Shown in pieces: positions 22,090 to 32,774 of a DNA stretch of 64,000 nt. The notes beneath the pieces are model-generated. The model did no database searches. It saw only the letters and a program-made list of their open reading frames with translations, and had not been told where the DNA came from. Source of the stretch: Pyropia haitanensis (Eukaryota; Rhodophyta; Bangiophyceae; Bangiales; Bangiaceae); the NCBI GenBank assembly GCA_008729055.1, contig SDUX01000004.1, positions 1,240,001 to 1,304,000 on the forward strand, given 5' to 3'. The position numbers were made by a program, and so were the translations under genes. Within the stretch, counting starts at the first letter, position 1; the number at the start of each line of letters is the position of its first letter.

Positions 22090-22128
<39 letters not shown>

Positions 22129-22645
22129 CGACAGTGACGACGCCGCCGCCGCCGACGCGGCGGACGCGCTCCCCCCCGTGTGGCTGGCGCTGGACGAGGT
22201 GACGGACCCCCAAAACATGGGCGCCCTCCTCCGCTCCGCCCACTTCCTCGGCGCCACCGGCGTCGTTGCGTGCGGGCGCAACAGCTCCGCCCTGACCGCG
22301 ACGGTGTCCAAGGCGTCGGCCGGCGCGATGGAGGCGGCGCCGCTGCACAGCGTCGGCAGCATGCCGCGGCTGCTGGCGGGCTGCCGCGCCGCCGGCTGGC
22401 GCGTCGTCGGCACCTCCCTCGACGACACGGCGGTGGCGGCGTCGACGCTGCGGCGGGACGTGCCGACGGTGGTGGTGATGGGCTCTGAGGGGCACGGCCT
22501 GCGGCCGCTGGTGGCGGCCGCGTGTGACGTGCTCGTGCGCATTGGGGGGCGCCGGCCGGTGGGGGGGGGGGGGGTGTACGACGTCGACTCGCTGAATGTG
22601 AGCGTCGCGGGGGGGGTGGTGCTGCACCAGCTGCTGGGCGAGTGA
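19752..22645 (+). CDS. MRM1: SPOUT-family rRNA 2'-O-methyltransferase, MRM1/RlmB type, with broken low-complexity N-half
   Basis: The C-terminal part reads as an intact SpoU methyltransferase. A substrate-binding domain (ELQATLASGDDLLYGTAPVLAAL, about 21340-21420; PHQGYVLQAAPLEW near 21640) is followed by the SPOUT motifs. Motif 1 is LDEVTDPQNMGALLRSAHFLGA from about 22190, motif 2 is VVMGSEGHGLRPL around 22480, and motif 3 is DSLNVSVAGGVVLHQLL just before the stop. Family members methylate a large-subunit rRNA guanosine; yeast and human MRM1 act in mitochondria. The ATG at 19752 (MARALLMAFVALPP, then GLRRLASAA) gives an organelle-type leader. Between leader and catalytic domain lies a Gly-rich region with GGYRSA motifs and GWEEPPRDGRERR repeats. 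The open frame changes there at least three times at G/C runs. A 140-residue Ala-rich insert separates the two catalytic subdomains. The domain call is firm; the N-terminal model is not. Confidence 0.75.
20490..20945 (+). repeat. Three tandem copies of a 135-145 bp coding repeat
   Basis: Each copy has a GGC-triplet run, then DNA encoding GWEEPPRDGRERRFPPGAG, then a C run of variable length, then a TTTTTCGACGGCACC-like end. Copies begin near 20497, 20629 and 20776. The C runs differ in length and interruption, so the translation frame shifts from one copy to the next. Confidence 0.75.
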
Positions 22646-23120
22646 GGGGGTCACCGCCGCAGTGCGTGGGCGGGGGGCGGGGGGGGGGGGGTGAGGTGGT
22701 GAGCGCGCGAGGCGAGCCAAGCATGTCTCGTCAAAGACACCCAACAGGTCGCAGGGACCGACGGCAGTGGGTCACTCACGGATGCCGGCCTGGTATGTAG
22801 AAAGGGAGCAGCGGCCCAGACTCGCTCCGCCGTCGCCTCCCCACTGGCAGTTTTGTGGACGCTGGCCATGGCCAAACGGGACCTCCTCAAACAGCAGCAG
22901 GGCACGGCGGCCGGCGTGGTGGCGGCCGCCGCCGCCCCGCCACCCCACCCGCCACCCCCGCCTCGCCCGCCGCCCCCCCCCCCCCGCACAACCACAGCGG
23001 GCATCCCCGCGGCGCCACTGGCGTGGCCACGGGGGCGGCCGACCGCCCCGCCGTCGACGGGCGCGCCCGCCCGCCCACCGCCGTCGTGGCGGCGGCGGCG
23101 GGCGCCCGCCCCCCCCGCCC

Positions 23121-23166
<46 letters not shown>

Positions 23167-23326
23167 GGCTGTCGCGTGCGTCGCCGCGCCGCGCCCGACG
23201 GGGCGGCGCGGGCCGCGGCGGGCGTCGGCGACCCCCACTCCCCCCCCCCCCCGCCCCAGAGCCCCCCCCCCGTCTGCCGCTCTGCCCACCCCACTTGGGC
23301 GCTGCCAAACCCCGACGGCCCGCCCC
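22646..23326. other. Convergent intergenic region, MRM1-like and THOC5 genes
   Basis: The two flanking genes end toward each other. The sequence holds an AT-richer patch (22700-22800) and CCG/GCC triplet runs at 23129-23166. I see no gene of its own. Confidence 0.45.
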
Positions 23327-24222
23327 TCACCCCCCCCCAACACACGCACAGACAGTCCTCGGCGCGGGTGTCGCTAGGCAGCCCCCCCCCCCCCCCCAGC
23401 GGCGGTGGTGGCAGCAGGCCGAGGCGCACGCGCCCCCCCCCCCCCCCCCCTCTGCTGCCGCGTCGGCCGCCGCGGCCGCCGCGTCCACCGCCCCCCGCAG
23501 CGCGCGCAGCTGCGTGCCGAGGAGCGCGTCCCACGGCCCGCCGCCGCCGTCGGCGGCGGCCGCCACCGCCGCCGCGGCCGCCCGCAGGGCCGCGTCGGGG
23601 AGCGCCAGCGGCGGCTGGCCGCCGCCGCCGCCGCCGCCGCCACCAGCCGACAATGGCGGCGGCGGCGCGCGGGACAGCTCCCAGCCGGGCGCGTCGGCGG
23701 GGTAGGCGGCGGGGATGGCGACCGCCGCGGCCACCGCCAGCCGCCCACACGCCGACACGACGGTGCCCGCCAGGCGGCACGGCGGCGGCCAGGCCGCCGC
23801 GGCACCCGCCGCGGCGGGCGCGGCGGCGGCGGCGGCGGCCGCGGCGGGCGCGGCGGCGGCGGAGGTGGTGGCGGCGGCGGTGGCGGCGGCACCCCCCACC
23901 GGCGGCAGCAGCCGCCAGCCGCGCAGCCAGGGGTGCCCGCCCGCCACCACCGCCGCGACGGTGGCGTCGACGACGCGCGCAACGCCGCCGCGGACCGCGA
24001 TGCGCGCGACGACCGCGGCGAGGCGGCGGCGCCGCGGCGCCGCGGCGGCGGCGGCGACCCAGGCGGCGGCCGCGTCGCCGTCGGCGGCGGCCGCGGCGGG
24101 CGGCTCGGGGGGGGGGAGGTACGGCAGGCCGCAGAGGAGGTGGGCCCAGCGGTAGATGGCGGGGGGGGGGGGGGGGGGGGGGGGGGGTGGTGTGGGTCGG
24201 GGGGGGGGGACCACCGGCCGCT

Positions 24223-24262
<40 letters not shown>

Positions 24263-24352
24263 ACGCCGCTGCCGCCGCCGGCGGCAGACGCGGCGCCCGC
24301 AGGGGGGCGGGGGGGGGACACCAGCGGCCGGCCGCCATCGCTGGGGGCGGCT

Positions 24353-24396
<44 letters not shown>

Positions 24397-24578
24397 TGGT
24401 GGCGACGCCGCCGCCGCGGCCGGCGGCGGCGCCTGGCTGACCGCCACCCGCCACGCGCCGTCGTCGCCCGGGAAGAGGTCGTCCAGGCCCAGCCGGCGGC
24501 CGTCCATGGCCGCCGCCGCGGCGACCGACGCGCGGGCGGGGAGGTAGGTGAAGGTCACCTCCACGGGCGGCAGCGGCG

Positions 24579-24609
<31 letters not shown>

Positions 24610-24660
24610 CGGGCCGTCCACCGCCATGGCCGCGTCCGCCGCGGCGGGCGGACCGTCGCC

Positions 24661-24691
<31 letters not shown>

Positions 24692-24764
24692 CCGTCGCCG
24701 TCGCCGTCGCCGTCGCCACCACCGCCGTCGCCGACCTTGTCGCCGCCGCCGTCGTCGTCGTTGT

Positions 24765-24798
<34 letters not shown>

Positions 24799-25051
24799 AC
24801 CCCCCCCCCTGCACGCGGCGGCGAGGAAATCCTCTGCCGGCCGCCGCGCGTCGACGCGCGGCGGCACGTGGAGGACGACCGCGGCGGGCGCGACGGCGAC
24901 GCCCGCCCCGTACGGCGCGCCCGCCGGCACGACCGACACCGCCACCCCCGCCGCCACCGCGTGGCGGGCGAGCACGTACAGCGGCGCGGCGAGCGTCAGC
25001 AGCGCCTCGGCCGACGGCGGCGGCGGCGACGGCGGCGTGCCGCCGTCGGCA

Positions 25052-25089
<38 letters not shown>

Positions 25090-25197
25090 GACGGGCGGAC
25101 AGCCGCCGTCCACCACCGACGGCGGGCGCGCGTCGCCGCCAATGGTGGCGGCCGTCCCCCCCGGCGGGGCGCCCACCCACCCCCCCCCCCCCCCCCC

Positions 25198-25260
<63 letters not shown>

Positions 25261-25518
25261 GCGGCGCCGGGTAAAACGCACGGATGGGCGCGGCGGCGGC
25301 GGCGGCGGCGCGGGCGTGGGCGGGGAGCTTGGCGAGGAACGCCTCGGCCGCCGCGCGGCGGCGGAGGGAGTCCCGCTTGGCCGCGCCGACCGCGTCGGCC
25401 GCGGCGAGCAGCTCCCGCCGGTGGTCCAGCTCCGCGTCGAGCGCCGCCAGCCGCCGCCGGTGGACCGCCTCGGCGGCCGCCGCCGCCGCGCCACCGCCGC
25501 TACCACCGCCGCCGCCGT

Positions 25519-25554
<36 letters not shown>

Positions 25555-26044
25555 CGGCGGTGGCGGTGGCGGTGGCGGTGGCGGTGGCGGTGGCGGTGGC
25601 GGCGGGCGCGTCGGGGACGGCCGCCGCGGCGGGCGGGAGTGGCGGCATCGCCGCGCGCACCGCCGCGATGCGGGCGGCGGTCGCCGCCCGCTCCCGCCGC
25701 AGCGCCGCGGCCGTGGCGGCCGCCGCCCCCGCCGCCGCCGCCGCCGACGCGGCCGCCACCGACGCGTCGTGCGCGGTCGTTGCGGCGGCGGCGTTGGCCG
25801 CCTTGAGCCGCACCAGCGCGTCGGCGGCGGCGGAGCGCACGGCGGGGGAGAGGAGGGGGGTGGCGGTGGTGGCGGTGGCGGTGGCGGCAGTGGGGGTGGG
25901 GCCGCCGCCGGCGGCGCCGCCGCCGGCGGCGGCCGCGTCGAGGACCGCCCGCAGCAGATCGCAGCTGGCGCGGACGTCTGCCCAAGGGGCGGTGTCGGTG
26001 GGCTCGGTGGCGGCGGCCGTTGGGGGGGTGGTGGACGGCGCCAT
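23327..26044 (-). CDS. THOC5: THO complex subunit 5 homologue, frame broken at two long homopolymers
   Basis: THOC5 is part of the THO/TREX complex that couples transcription to mRNA export. The start at 26044 (MAPSTTPPTAA) leads into family-like blocks in the expected order. They are DALVRLKAANAAA; a charged helix RRLAALDAELDHRRELL; AFLAKLPAHARAA followed by PIRAFYPAPP; LAAPLYVLARHAVAAG with a Pro-rich VVLHVPPRVDARR; VEVTFTYLPARASV with LFPGDDGAWRVAVSQ; and IYRWAHLLCGLPYLPPPE. The reading frame changes at the 20-C run 25180-25199 and changes back at the 27-G run 24161-24187. Both runs sit in Gly/Pro/Ala linkers, which fits run-length error better than inactivation. Ala/Gly linkers inflate the protein to about 900 residues. 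The extreme C-terminus after another C run (23433-23450) is uncertain. The gene is divergent from the deubiquitinase gene. Confidence 0.7.
24161..24187. repeat. 27-nt G homopolymer within THOC5
   Basis: Uninterrupted run of 27 G on the plus strand (C on the coding strand), the longest I count in the window and the point where the THOC5 reading frame changes. Confidence 0.9.
25558..25602. repeat. GGTGGC hexanucleotide microsatellite
   Basis: About seven copies of a ggtggc hexamer inside the THOC5 coding region, encoding an Ala-Thr run on the minus strand. Confidence 0.8.
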
Positions 26045-26765
26045 GGGCGGCGTGGGGGTGGGGAGGGCGCAGAGGGCGGGGGGGGTGGGGTCAAAGGCAG
26101 GGGGGGAGGGGGAAGACGGGAGGGAGACGGAGTGGGGGGGGGGGGGGGGGTCTCTGCTGCCCAGCTGGGCGCCGCGCGGTCGCACAGGCCAGTCGTGGGA
26201 AGAGGGGGGTTGAGGGGACTTGGTCGGCGCGCGCGGTCGCGCCCATCGCGCCGCGCGGGCGGCCCCGCCGACGCGAGGCGTGAAACACGTGGCAACGGAT
26301 CCATGCCGTCGAAAAGTTGGATGGGAGCTTGCCCCTTTTCGAACAATGAAACGGCGGTGACGTGCCGCCCTTCCCGGAGTGAAATTGATGCCAAGTCCTC
26401 GAATGGACCGGTCCGCTTTGCGATCGACTGTTTGTCCCGACAAACAGACAGCGAGGGGGCAGCGGAGGATGAGCGGGCACAGAGTCGCGCGCCCGCCGCG
26501 GCCGTAGGTGTGGGCTGACGCGCCTCGTCCGAGGCAAACGACCGGTCTCGGCGTGCGTCGGCTGGCGCGTCCCCCCACGGGTCGCCCACATTGTGGTGCG
26601 CGTCCGACGTGCAGGCCGTTCCCGTCTGCCGTTTCCTAGACAACAAGCGCTGCCTTTCCCGTCGCGCCCGCCCCCGCCGCGGCCCGCTCTTCCCGCTGCG
26701 GCTGCCCCCCCCCCCCCTGATCCCGGCGCGTCCGCGGTCGGCGGCGAGGCCCCCCCCCGTCGACG
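26045..26765. promoter_or_regulatory. Shared divergent promoter region, THOC5 and deubiquitinase
   Basis: 721 bp separate the two oppositely oriented ATGs. The middle (about 26280-26480) is clearly less GC-rich than the flanking coding sequence. G runs lie close to the THOC5 start, and a C run and pyrimidine-rich tract precede the deubiquitinase start. Promoter function is inferred from the gene arrangement. Confidence 0.45.
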
Positions 26766-27062
26766 ATGGGCCCCCCCTCGTCGCTGACGCCCCTGCCCGC
26801 CGACACGGCCCTGGCGGCGATCAACGCGGCCGCCGCCGCGCCGTCGGCGGTGCGGGTACCCGCCGCGGGTGACACGGTCGTTGCGGACGAGTGCGCGCTG
26901 TCGTTTGACACGCCCGAGTCCGCGGGCGGGCTGTACACCTCCCTCGCGTCGTGGCGCTCGTACGGCGCCGCGTACGTTGGCCTCGACGTTGCGCGCGGCG
27001 GGCCGGGCGCGGCGGTGTACCTCCACCAGCGGTGGGTGCGGCTGCCGCGGCAGCCGTCGGCT

Positions 27063-27095
<33 letters not shown>

Positions 27096-29645
27096 GGCGG
27101 CGGCGGCGACGGCGACGGGGATGGGGACTCGGTGATGCAGACGGGCGCGGAGGGTGGCGCCGCGGCGGCCGACGCCAATGGCGCCGCCGCTGCCGACGGC
27201 GGCGGCGGCGGCGGCGGCGACGGCGGCGGCGCCAAGGTCACCAAGATGGCCCTGGGCGTGCCGGGCGGCTTTGCAGTGGCGCCGCCGCCAGAGTACGACA
27301 CCCAAAAGACCCACACCGTCGTGTCGTTTGCGCCGGCGGGGCCCGCCGGCGCCGAGCCGACGGCGGTGGCGGTGGTGGCGTACCCCCACCCGTCGCTGCA
27401 CCCGCAGGTTGGCGCGGCGGTGGAGGCGGTGCTCGCCGCGCCCCGCGCGTCACGCACCGCCGCGGTGACGGCGGCGGCGTGGGAGGAGGAGGACCGGAAG
27501 GAGAGCAAGTACGCGGCGACGCTGGAGCAGCTCCCCACCGACGGCAAGGTGATCAGCCCCGACCCGGCGAGCTGGGTGTGCTTTGACTCGGGCCGCAAGG
27601 ACAACCTGTGGCTGAACCTGTCGACGGGCGTGATCGGCTCGGGCCGCCGCAACTGGGACGGCTCGGGCGGCACGGGCGCGGCGCTGAAGCACTTTGAGGA
27701 GACGGGCTCCAAGTACCCGCTGGTGGTGAAGCTCGGGACGATTACGCCCCACGGGGCGGACGTGTACTCCTACGCTCCCGACGAGGACGACATGGTGACG
27801 GACGCCAAGCTCGCGGAGCACCTTGCGCACTGGGGCATCCACATGCAGTCGGCGGTCAAGACGGCGGCGTCCATGACGGAGCTGCAGGTGGACCTCAACC
27901 TGCGCCACGAGTGGGACGTCATTGCGGAGTCTGGCAGCGCCCTGTCGCCGCTGTCTGGGCCCGGCGCGATCGGGCTGGACAACCTGGGCAACAGCTGCTA
28001 CATGTCGTCGGTGCTGCAGCTGCTGCTGGCCATCCCCGAGATGGACGACCGGTACGTGTCGGACGGGGCGGCCGACACCATTTTCAAGTCGGCGCCGGCC
28101 GACGCGGCTGGGGACTTTATCACCTCGTTTGCCAAGGTGGCGTCTGCCCTCTTGACAGACGCGTACGCGGACCCGCGGCTGCCGACGCTGACCGGCAAGG
28201 CCGCCGACCCGGACGCGGTGCCGGCTCCGCCACAGCGCTCCTCTGTCCGCCCGTGGGCGTTCAAGGCGCTGGTCGGGCGGGGCCATCCCGAGTTCTCCAC
28301 CGGCCGCCAGCAGGATGCGTCGGAGTTCCTCCAGCACCTGCTCGAGCTGATGGCGCGTGCCGAGCGCAGCGGCGCTGCGCGCCTGTCGGGTGGCGGCTCC
28401 CGCACCGGGGCGGACGTGGCCGAGCCCAACTCTGCTGCGGGCTTCCTGCCGACGCCCTCCCTGTTCCGCTTTAACCTGGAGGACCGCCTCGCGTGCGCGT
28501 CGACGGGGGCGGTGCGCTACACCGGGCGGTCGGAGAATGTGCTGAGCCTGCCCGTGCCGGTGGAGGCCGCCACCAACCGCAAGGACGTGGAAGCGTATGA
28601 GGAGCGCAACGCCAAGCGGTCCAAGCCCAACGGGGGCGGCGCGGAGGAGGAGGCCCGCGTGCAGCTGCGCGTGCCGTTTGAGGCGTGCGTGGCGGCACTG
28701 GCGGCGGAGGAGCGCATCACCGATTGGACGTCGCCCGTCACCAAGGAGAAGGGGGAGGCCGTGCGGCGGCTACGGCTGCGCTCCTTCCCCGACTACCTGT
28801 TTGTGCACCTCAACAAGTACACGTTGGCAGACGACTGGACGCCCAAGAAGCTGGACGTGGCCGTTGACGTGCCTCTGGAGCTGGACCTCACCCACCTGCA
28901 TGGCACCGGGATGCAGCCTGGAGAGACGGCGCTGCCAGAGGAGGAGGAACCGGCCGCAGGGGGGGCTGGCGCCGGCGCTGCCGCGCCCGCGGCCGTGGTG
29001 CCTGACGACGCGATTGTGGCAACGGTGATGTCGATGGGCTTTGGTGAAAACGGGGCGCGGCGAGCGGCGGTAGCGACGGCCAACGCGGGGGGGGAGGAGG
29101 CGGTCAACTGGGTCATGTCCCACATGGGGGACTCGGACTTCAACGACCCCCTCCCCGCCCCGGCAGCGGCGGCAGCACCCGCGGCGAGTGCCCCCGCGGC
29201 GGCGGTGGTGGACCCCGCGTCGGTGGAGATGCTGACTGCGATGGGCTTCACCGCGGTGCAGGCGCGTGCGGCGCTGACGGCGACGAGCGGTTCGCTCGAG
29301 CGCGCGGCGGACTGGCTGTTTAGCCACGCGGACGACCTGGCAGCCGCGGTCGCGGGGGTAGAGGCGGCCAGCGGCGGCGGCGGTGGTGCCGCGAGAGACG
29401 GCAACGGCGGCGGGCAGGGTGGCAGCCTGGCAGACCTGGCACAGGGGGACACGGTCACGGACGGGACGGGCCAGTACGAGCTGATGGGCTTTGCCAGCCA
29501 CATGGGCGCAAGCACCGCCTCGGGGCACTACGTCGCGCACGTGCGCAAGGCGGGCAAGTGGGTCATCTTCAACGATGAGAAGGTGGCGGTGAGCGAGAAG
29601 CCCCCGAGGGAGTTTGGCTACCTCTACTTGTACCGGCGGAAGTGA
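26766..29645 (+). CDS. UBP14: USP5/UBP14-type deubiquitinase (isopeptidase T) with degenerate zinc finger
   Basis: A 959-residue protein with the full architecture of isopeptidase T, which disassembles free polyubiquitin chains. N-terminal variant domain: ECALSFDTPESAGGLY, residues about 42-57, followed by a Gly/Ala insert. ZnF-UBP-like domain: about 265-375, with NLWLNLSTGVIGSGRRNWDG and YPLVVKLGTITPHGADVYSY. Catalytic Cys box: LDNLGNSCYM, Cys411. His box: TASGHYVAHV, His921. Two UBA domains (about 750-795 and 818-860) sit between the catalytic boxes, as in the family. Three of the four expected zinc ligands are replaced: Ser275, Ser292 and Ala305, with only Cys272 kept. The start is the first ATG in frame with family sequence. 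Catalytic residues are intact, so activity is expected. Confidence 0.92.
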
Positions 29646-31245
29646 TGGGTGGCGGCGCCGTGACCATGACACGCCGTGCCTGTTTTTTTTTTCTCGCAGC
29701 GGGCGTGTCTTGTCTTTTTTGGCGAAATGCAGCTGTCATCAGCAATCACCGTTCTCTGTGCGTCCGCTAAAGAGTGGATGTTGCGCGGACGTGCAGGTGT
29801 GGGATCCTGTTCGATCATGAGTTGACTGCATCGAGGTCAAGCCTCGTCCTCCATGCCTCCCGGCTGGCCGCCGCCTCCTCGCGATGCCTCGGCTGCCGTC
29901 TCCGTCACTCGCTGCTGTCGTCAAGCAGCTCTCCCGCCGTGGTGGCGTTGGTCATGCTCACTGTTGTGGCGGCCGCCGCGCTGTCGCGCGAGGCGCGGAG
30001 AGCATCAGCGCGTGGCCGTCGGCGCCCACACCGCTGTCGGCGTCCAGCTTGGCCGCGGGCAACGTCGACGCCGCGCCCGTCGCGTACGCATACACAGCAG
30101 GACGGCAGGGCACTGGTGTTCGACACTTGAACAGTCACAGGCGCTGTGCCGCTCAGTCGACGCATCAGCCGAGAGGGGCTGGCGCAATAGAGAGCTTCAG
30201 CAGGAAAGGCAAGAGATCTCGATAATTTCTCGGTAGCGTGGCAGCAGAATATTCTTACCAGAACTGAGGCTGCGGGACCTTCAGCAGGTACCAAATCTCA
30301 TTATGGAAAACTGCACGTTGCGTGGATGTAGTTGACACGAACGTGGAGCGAACAGCACGTCCCTGCCCGAGGCACATGCCGGCCCCGCAAGCGTGCCAAC
30401 TGCGCTCGAGGCTGTTAGGTGTGTTGAGCCCGCAGCGCTTGGCTGCGGCGACATGGTTCGTCTCCGAGACCACACGCTCGGGAGGCTGGTCCGTCGACAT
30501 CATCGACTGCGGCGCTACCTGCTTGCACACGCCTGTCTGGGAGTTGACTTGGTGGCCATGACGCCCCAGCTACGAGTGTACCTGAGACTTCGTCGGGACG
30601 TGCGTCTCTCGTTAGACCGCCGCCATCTCATTCGCTCGTCGACCTTCAACATCAATGCCTACAATTGCTGCTCAGCACAACACGTGTCCTGCTCCCCGTA
30701 TAATACCGAGATCCACTTCGTTATGCGGGGCCACATAAGGGTTTTTTCCTTACCAGATCTTGTTAAGCGGAGACTACGTGGCAAACGTGTCACGCATATA
30801 ACGAGATCGTAACGAGATCTGTACCTGCTGAAGCTCTCTAATTCCACTGTCAAACTGTTGTCTGGAAGCCTCAAGAGACATTCCACTCGATGAGAGACTG
30901 CCAATCCGTGGTCAGCCGTCAAGAACACTCTGTCGCGGCCGCCTGCTACGACTGATCCCTGGCCGTGCGTGGCGACGACACCCCGCTGGATGATGTCCAC
31001 TCCATATTCATACCGCCCCGCCACAGGCATGCTGTCGCCTCCGCCGAGGTGGACGTGCCGGGGGGAGCTTCACCGCGGACCGAGACGCAGTTCCGCCTTG
31101 CTGGCTTCCCTCGCCACCGTGGCCGGGGCGCCACGCAGCCCGGCCCGCCACGCCGCTGCCGTCGTCGCCCCTCGCTGACCGCGGGCAAGCCCAGCGTGCG
31201 CCGCTGCCAGGGTCCCCCGTGCCGCTGCCCCTGCCCGACAACGTC
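29646..31245. other. 1.6-kb intergenic, no supported gene
   Basis: After the deubiquitinase stop there is a T run (29682-29692). From about 30100 to 30900 the composition is closer to balanced than in the flanking genes. One open frame of about 139 codons (30393-30812) has no recognised motif. I find no tRNA or transposase. Confidence 0.45.
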
Positions 31246-32151
31246 ATGGCGTCTGCCGCAGAGGCCCCTGTGGCGGCGATGCCGGCGCCGACGCCGGTGC
31301 CGTCGACCGCCGTCGCCAACGACGGCAGCACCGACGGCGTCTTTGACCACCTCCTCCCCGCGGGTTGCCTGCTGCGGCAGTACTTTGAGCCCGACTCGTC
31401 CACCTACACCTACCTGGTCGGCGACACGGCGGCCGCCCCCTCCGTCGGCGCCCTCATTGACCCCGTCGACGTGACCGCGCTACGGGACGCGGCGGCGGCC
31501 GCCGCCGCGGGCGTGCCGACCCTCAGCCACGCGATTAACACCCATGTCCACGCGGACCACGTGACCGGGACGGGGGTGCTCAAGCGGGCGCTGTCGCCGC
31601 CGCCGGCGTCGGTGCTGTCGACCGCGGCGGTTGCCGACGGCGCGGCCGCCGACGTGGCCGCGCCGCCGGGGTGGTCGCTCCGCCTCGGCCGCCTGCGGCT
31701 GACGTCGGTCGCGACGCCGGGCCACACCACGGGCTGCCAGTCGTTGCTGCTGTCGGTCGACGGCGGCCGCGGCGGCGGCGGGGGCGGGGCGGCGGACGCC
31801 GCCACCGCCGTGGCGCCCGCCGCCGCCGACCCCGTCGCGGCCTTTACCGGCGACGCGCTGCTCATTGGCGGGTGTGGGCGGACGGACTTCCAGGCCGGCG
31901 ACGCGGCGACGCTCTACCGCAGCGTCCGCGGGCGGCTGCTGACGGCGCTGCCGGGCGCGACGGTGGTGCTGCCGGCGCACGACTACCACGGCCGCCGGTC
32001 GTCGACGGTGGGGGAGGAGCGGGCGGGCAACGCGCGCCTACGCGATGGGGTCAGCGAGGCGGCGTTTGTGGAGATGATGGCCGCGCTGCGGCTGCCAATG
32101 CCGCGACGGATTGCTGAGGCGGTGCCGGCCAACCTGCGGTGTGGCGTTTGA
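31246..32151 (+). CDS. ETHE1: ETHE1-type persulfide dioxygenase
   Basis: Metallo-beta-lactamase-fold enzyme that oxidises glutathione persulfide to sulfite in mitochondrial sulfide and cysteine breakdown. Using the ATG at 31246 the protein has 301 residues. Visible motifs are QYFEPDSSTYTYLVGD; the metal motif THVHADHVTG (His100, His102, Asp104, His105); PGHTTGC (His160); FTGDALLIGGCGRTDFQ (Asp203); and LPAHDYHGR (His245). The His/Asp set is complete. The family's mononuclear iron would be held by the equivalents of His100, His160 and Asp203. A Gly/Ala-rich insert of about 25 residues lies before the FTGD motif. The N-terminus (MASAAEAPVAAMPAP) is weakly organelle-like, and a longer leader cannot be excluded. 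The gene faces the DUF2358 gene tail to tail. Confidence 0.93.
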   Translation: MASAAEAPVAAMPAPTPVPSTAVANDGSTDGVFDHLLPAGCLLRQYFEPDSSTYTYLVGDTAAAPSVGALIDPVDVTALRDAAAAAAAGVPTLSHAINTHVHADHVTGTGVLKRALSPPPASVLSTAAVADGAAADVAAPPGWSLRLGRLRLTSVATPGHTTGCQSLLLSVDGGRGGGGGGAADAATAVAPAAADPVAAFTGDALLIGGCGRTDFQAGDAATLYRSVRGRLLTALPGATVVLPAHDYHGRRSSTVGEERAGNARLRDGVSEAAFVEMMAALRLPMPRRIAEAVPANLRCGV

Positions 32152-32774
32152 GGGGCGTCCCGGTTGCGCGGCCACAGCAGGGCGGCGGGTAGGCGCCCAG
32201 CGCAGCAGGCCTATCTCGTCAGCCCCTGCCAGACCGGCGACGAACCTGCCACACCCCTGCCTGTCAGTCAATAGCGAACACAAACGGTATGCACACCACC
32301 GCGCACTGGGCCCACGACGCGATGGGAGGTGCGATGATGAGAGGGGTACAGAAAATAAAGCTATGTACACATGCTAATGGCAACCGTGGGCGCGCGCCGC
32401 CGGCTGGACGAACAAACAAATACACAGCCGGCCGCCTCGCCGCCGCACGTCCGTCAGTCCGTCTACCCGCAATGGTCGGTCGCCGGCATGGCCGTAACAA
32501 ATCAACACCAACAACAGAGATGGAAAAGAGGGAAGAAGAATTCAGCCGCGACGGACGCCACGCAGTAGGCAGAGTCAAGACGGATCCGGTTGCCCCCCCC
32601 CCGCCCCCATCCGTCGCCTCCCAACCTTTGCGATGCAACCTCGAATGGCATCCGCAACCAGAATGCCGCTCACCATGGCATGGCGACGGCACCCCACTCC
32701 CGATACCCGCATCCCCAACAGCAGCGGCGTGCACCTCCACACGCGCTTCCGCGCGGTCTCACGCTCCTGACCGC
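32152..32774. other. Convergent 3' intergenic region, ETHE1 and DUF2358 genes
   Basis: 623 bp between two stop codons. An AATAAA on the plus strand at 32354-32359 lies about 200 bases after the ETHE1 stop and could be its poly(A) signal. C/G runs near 32596-32606 approach the DUF2358 stop. No gene seen. Confidence 0.4.
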
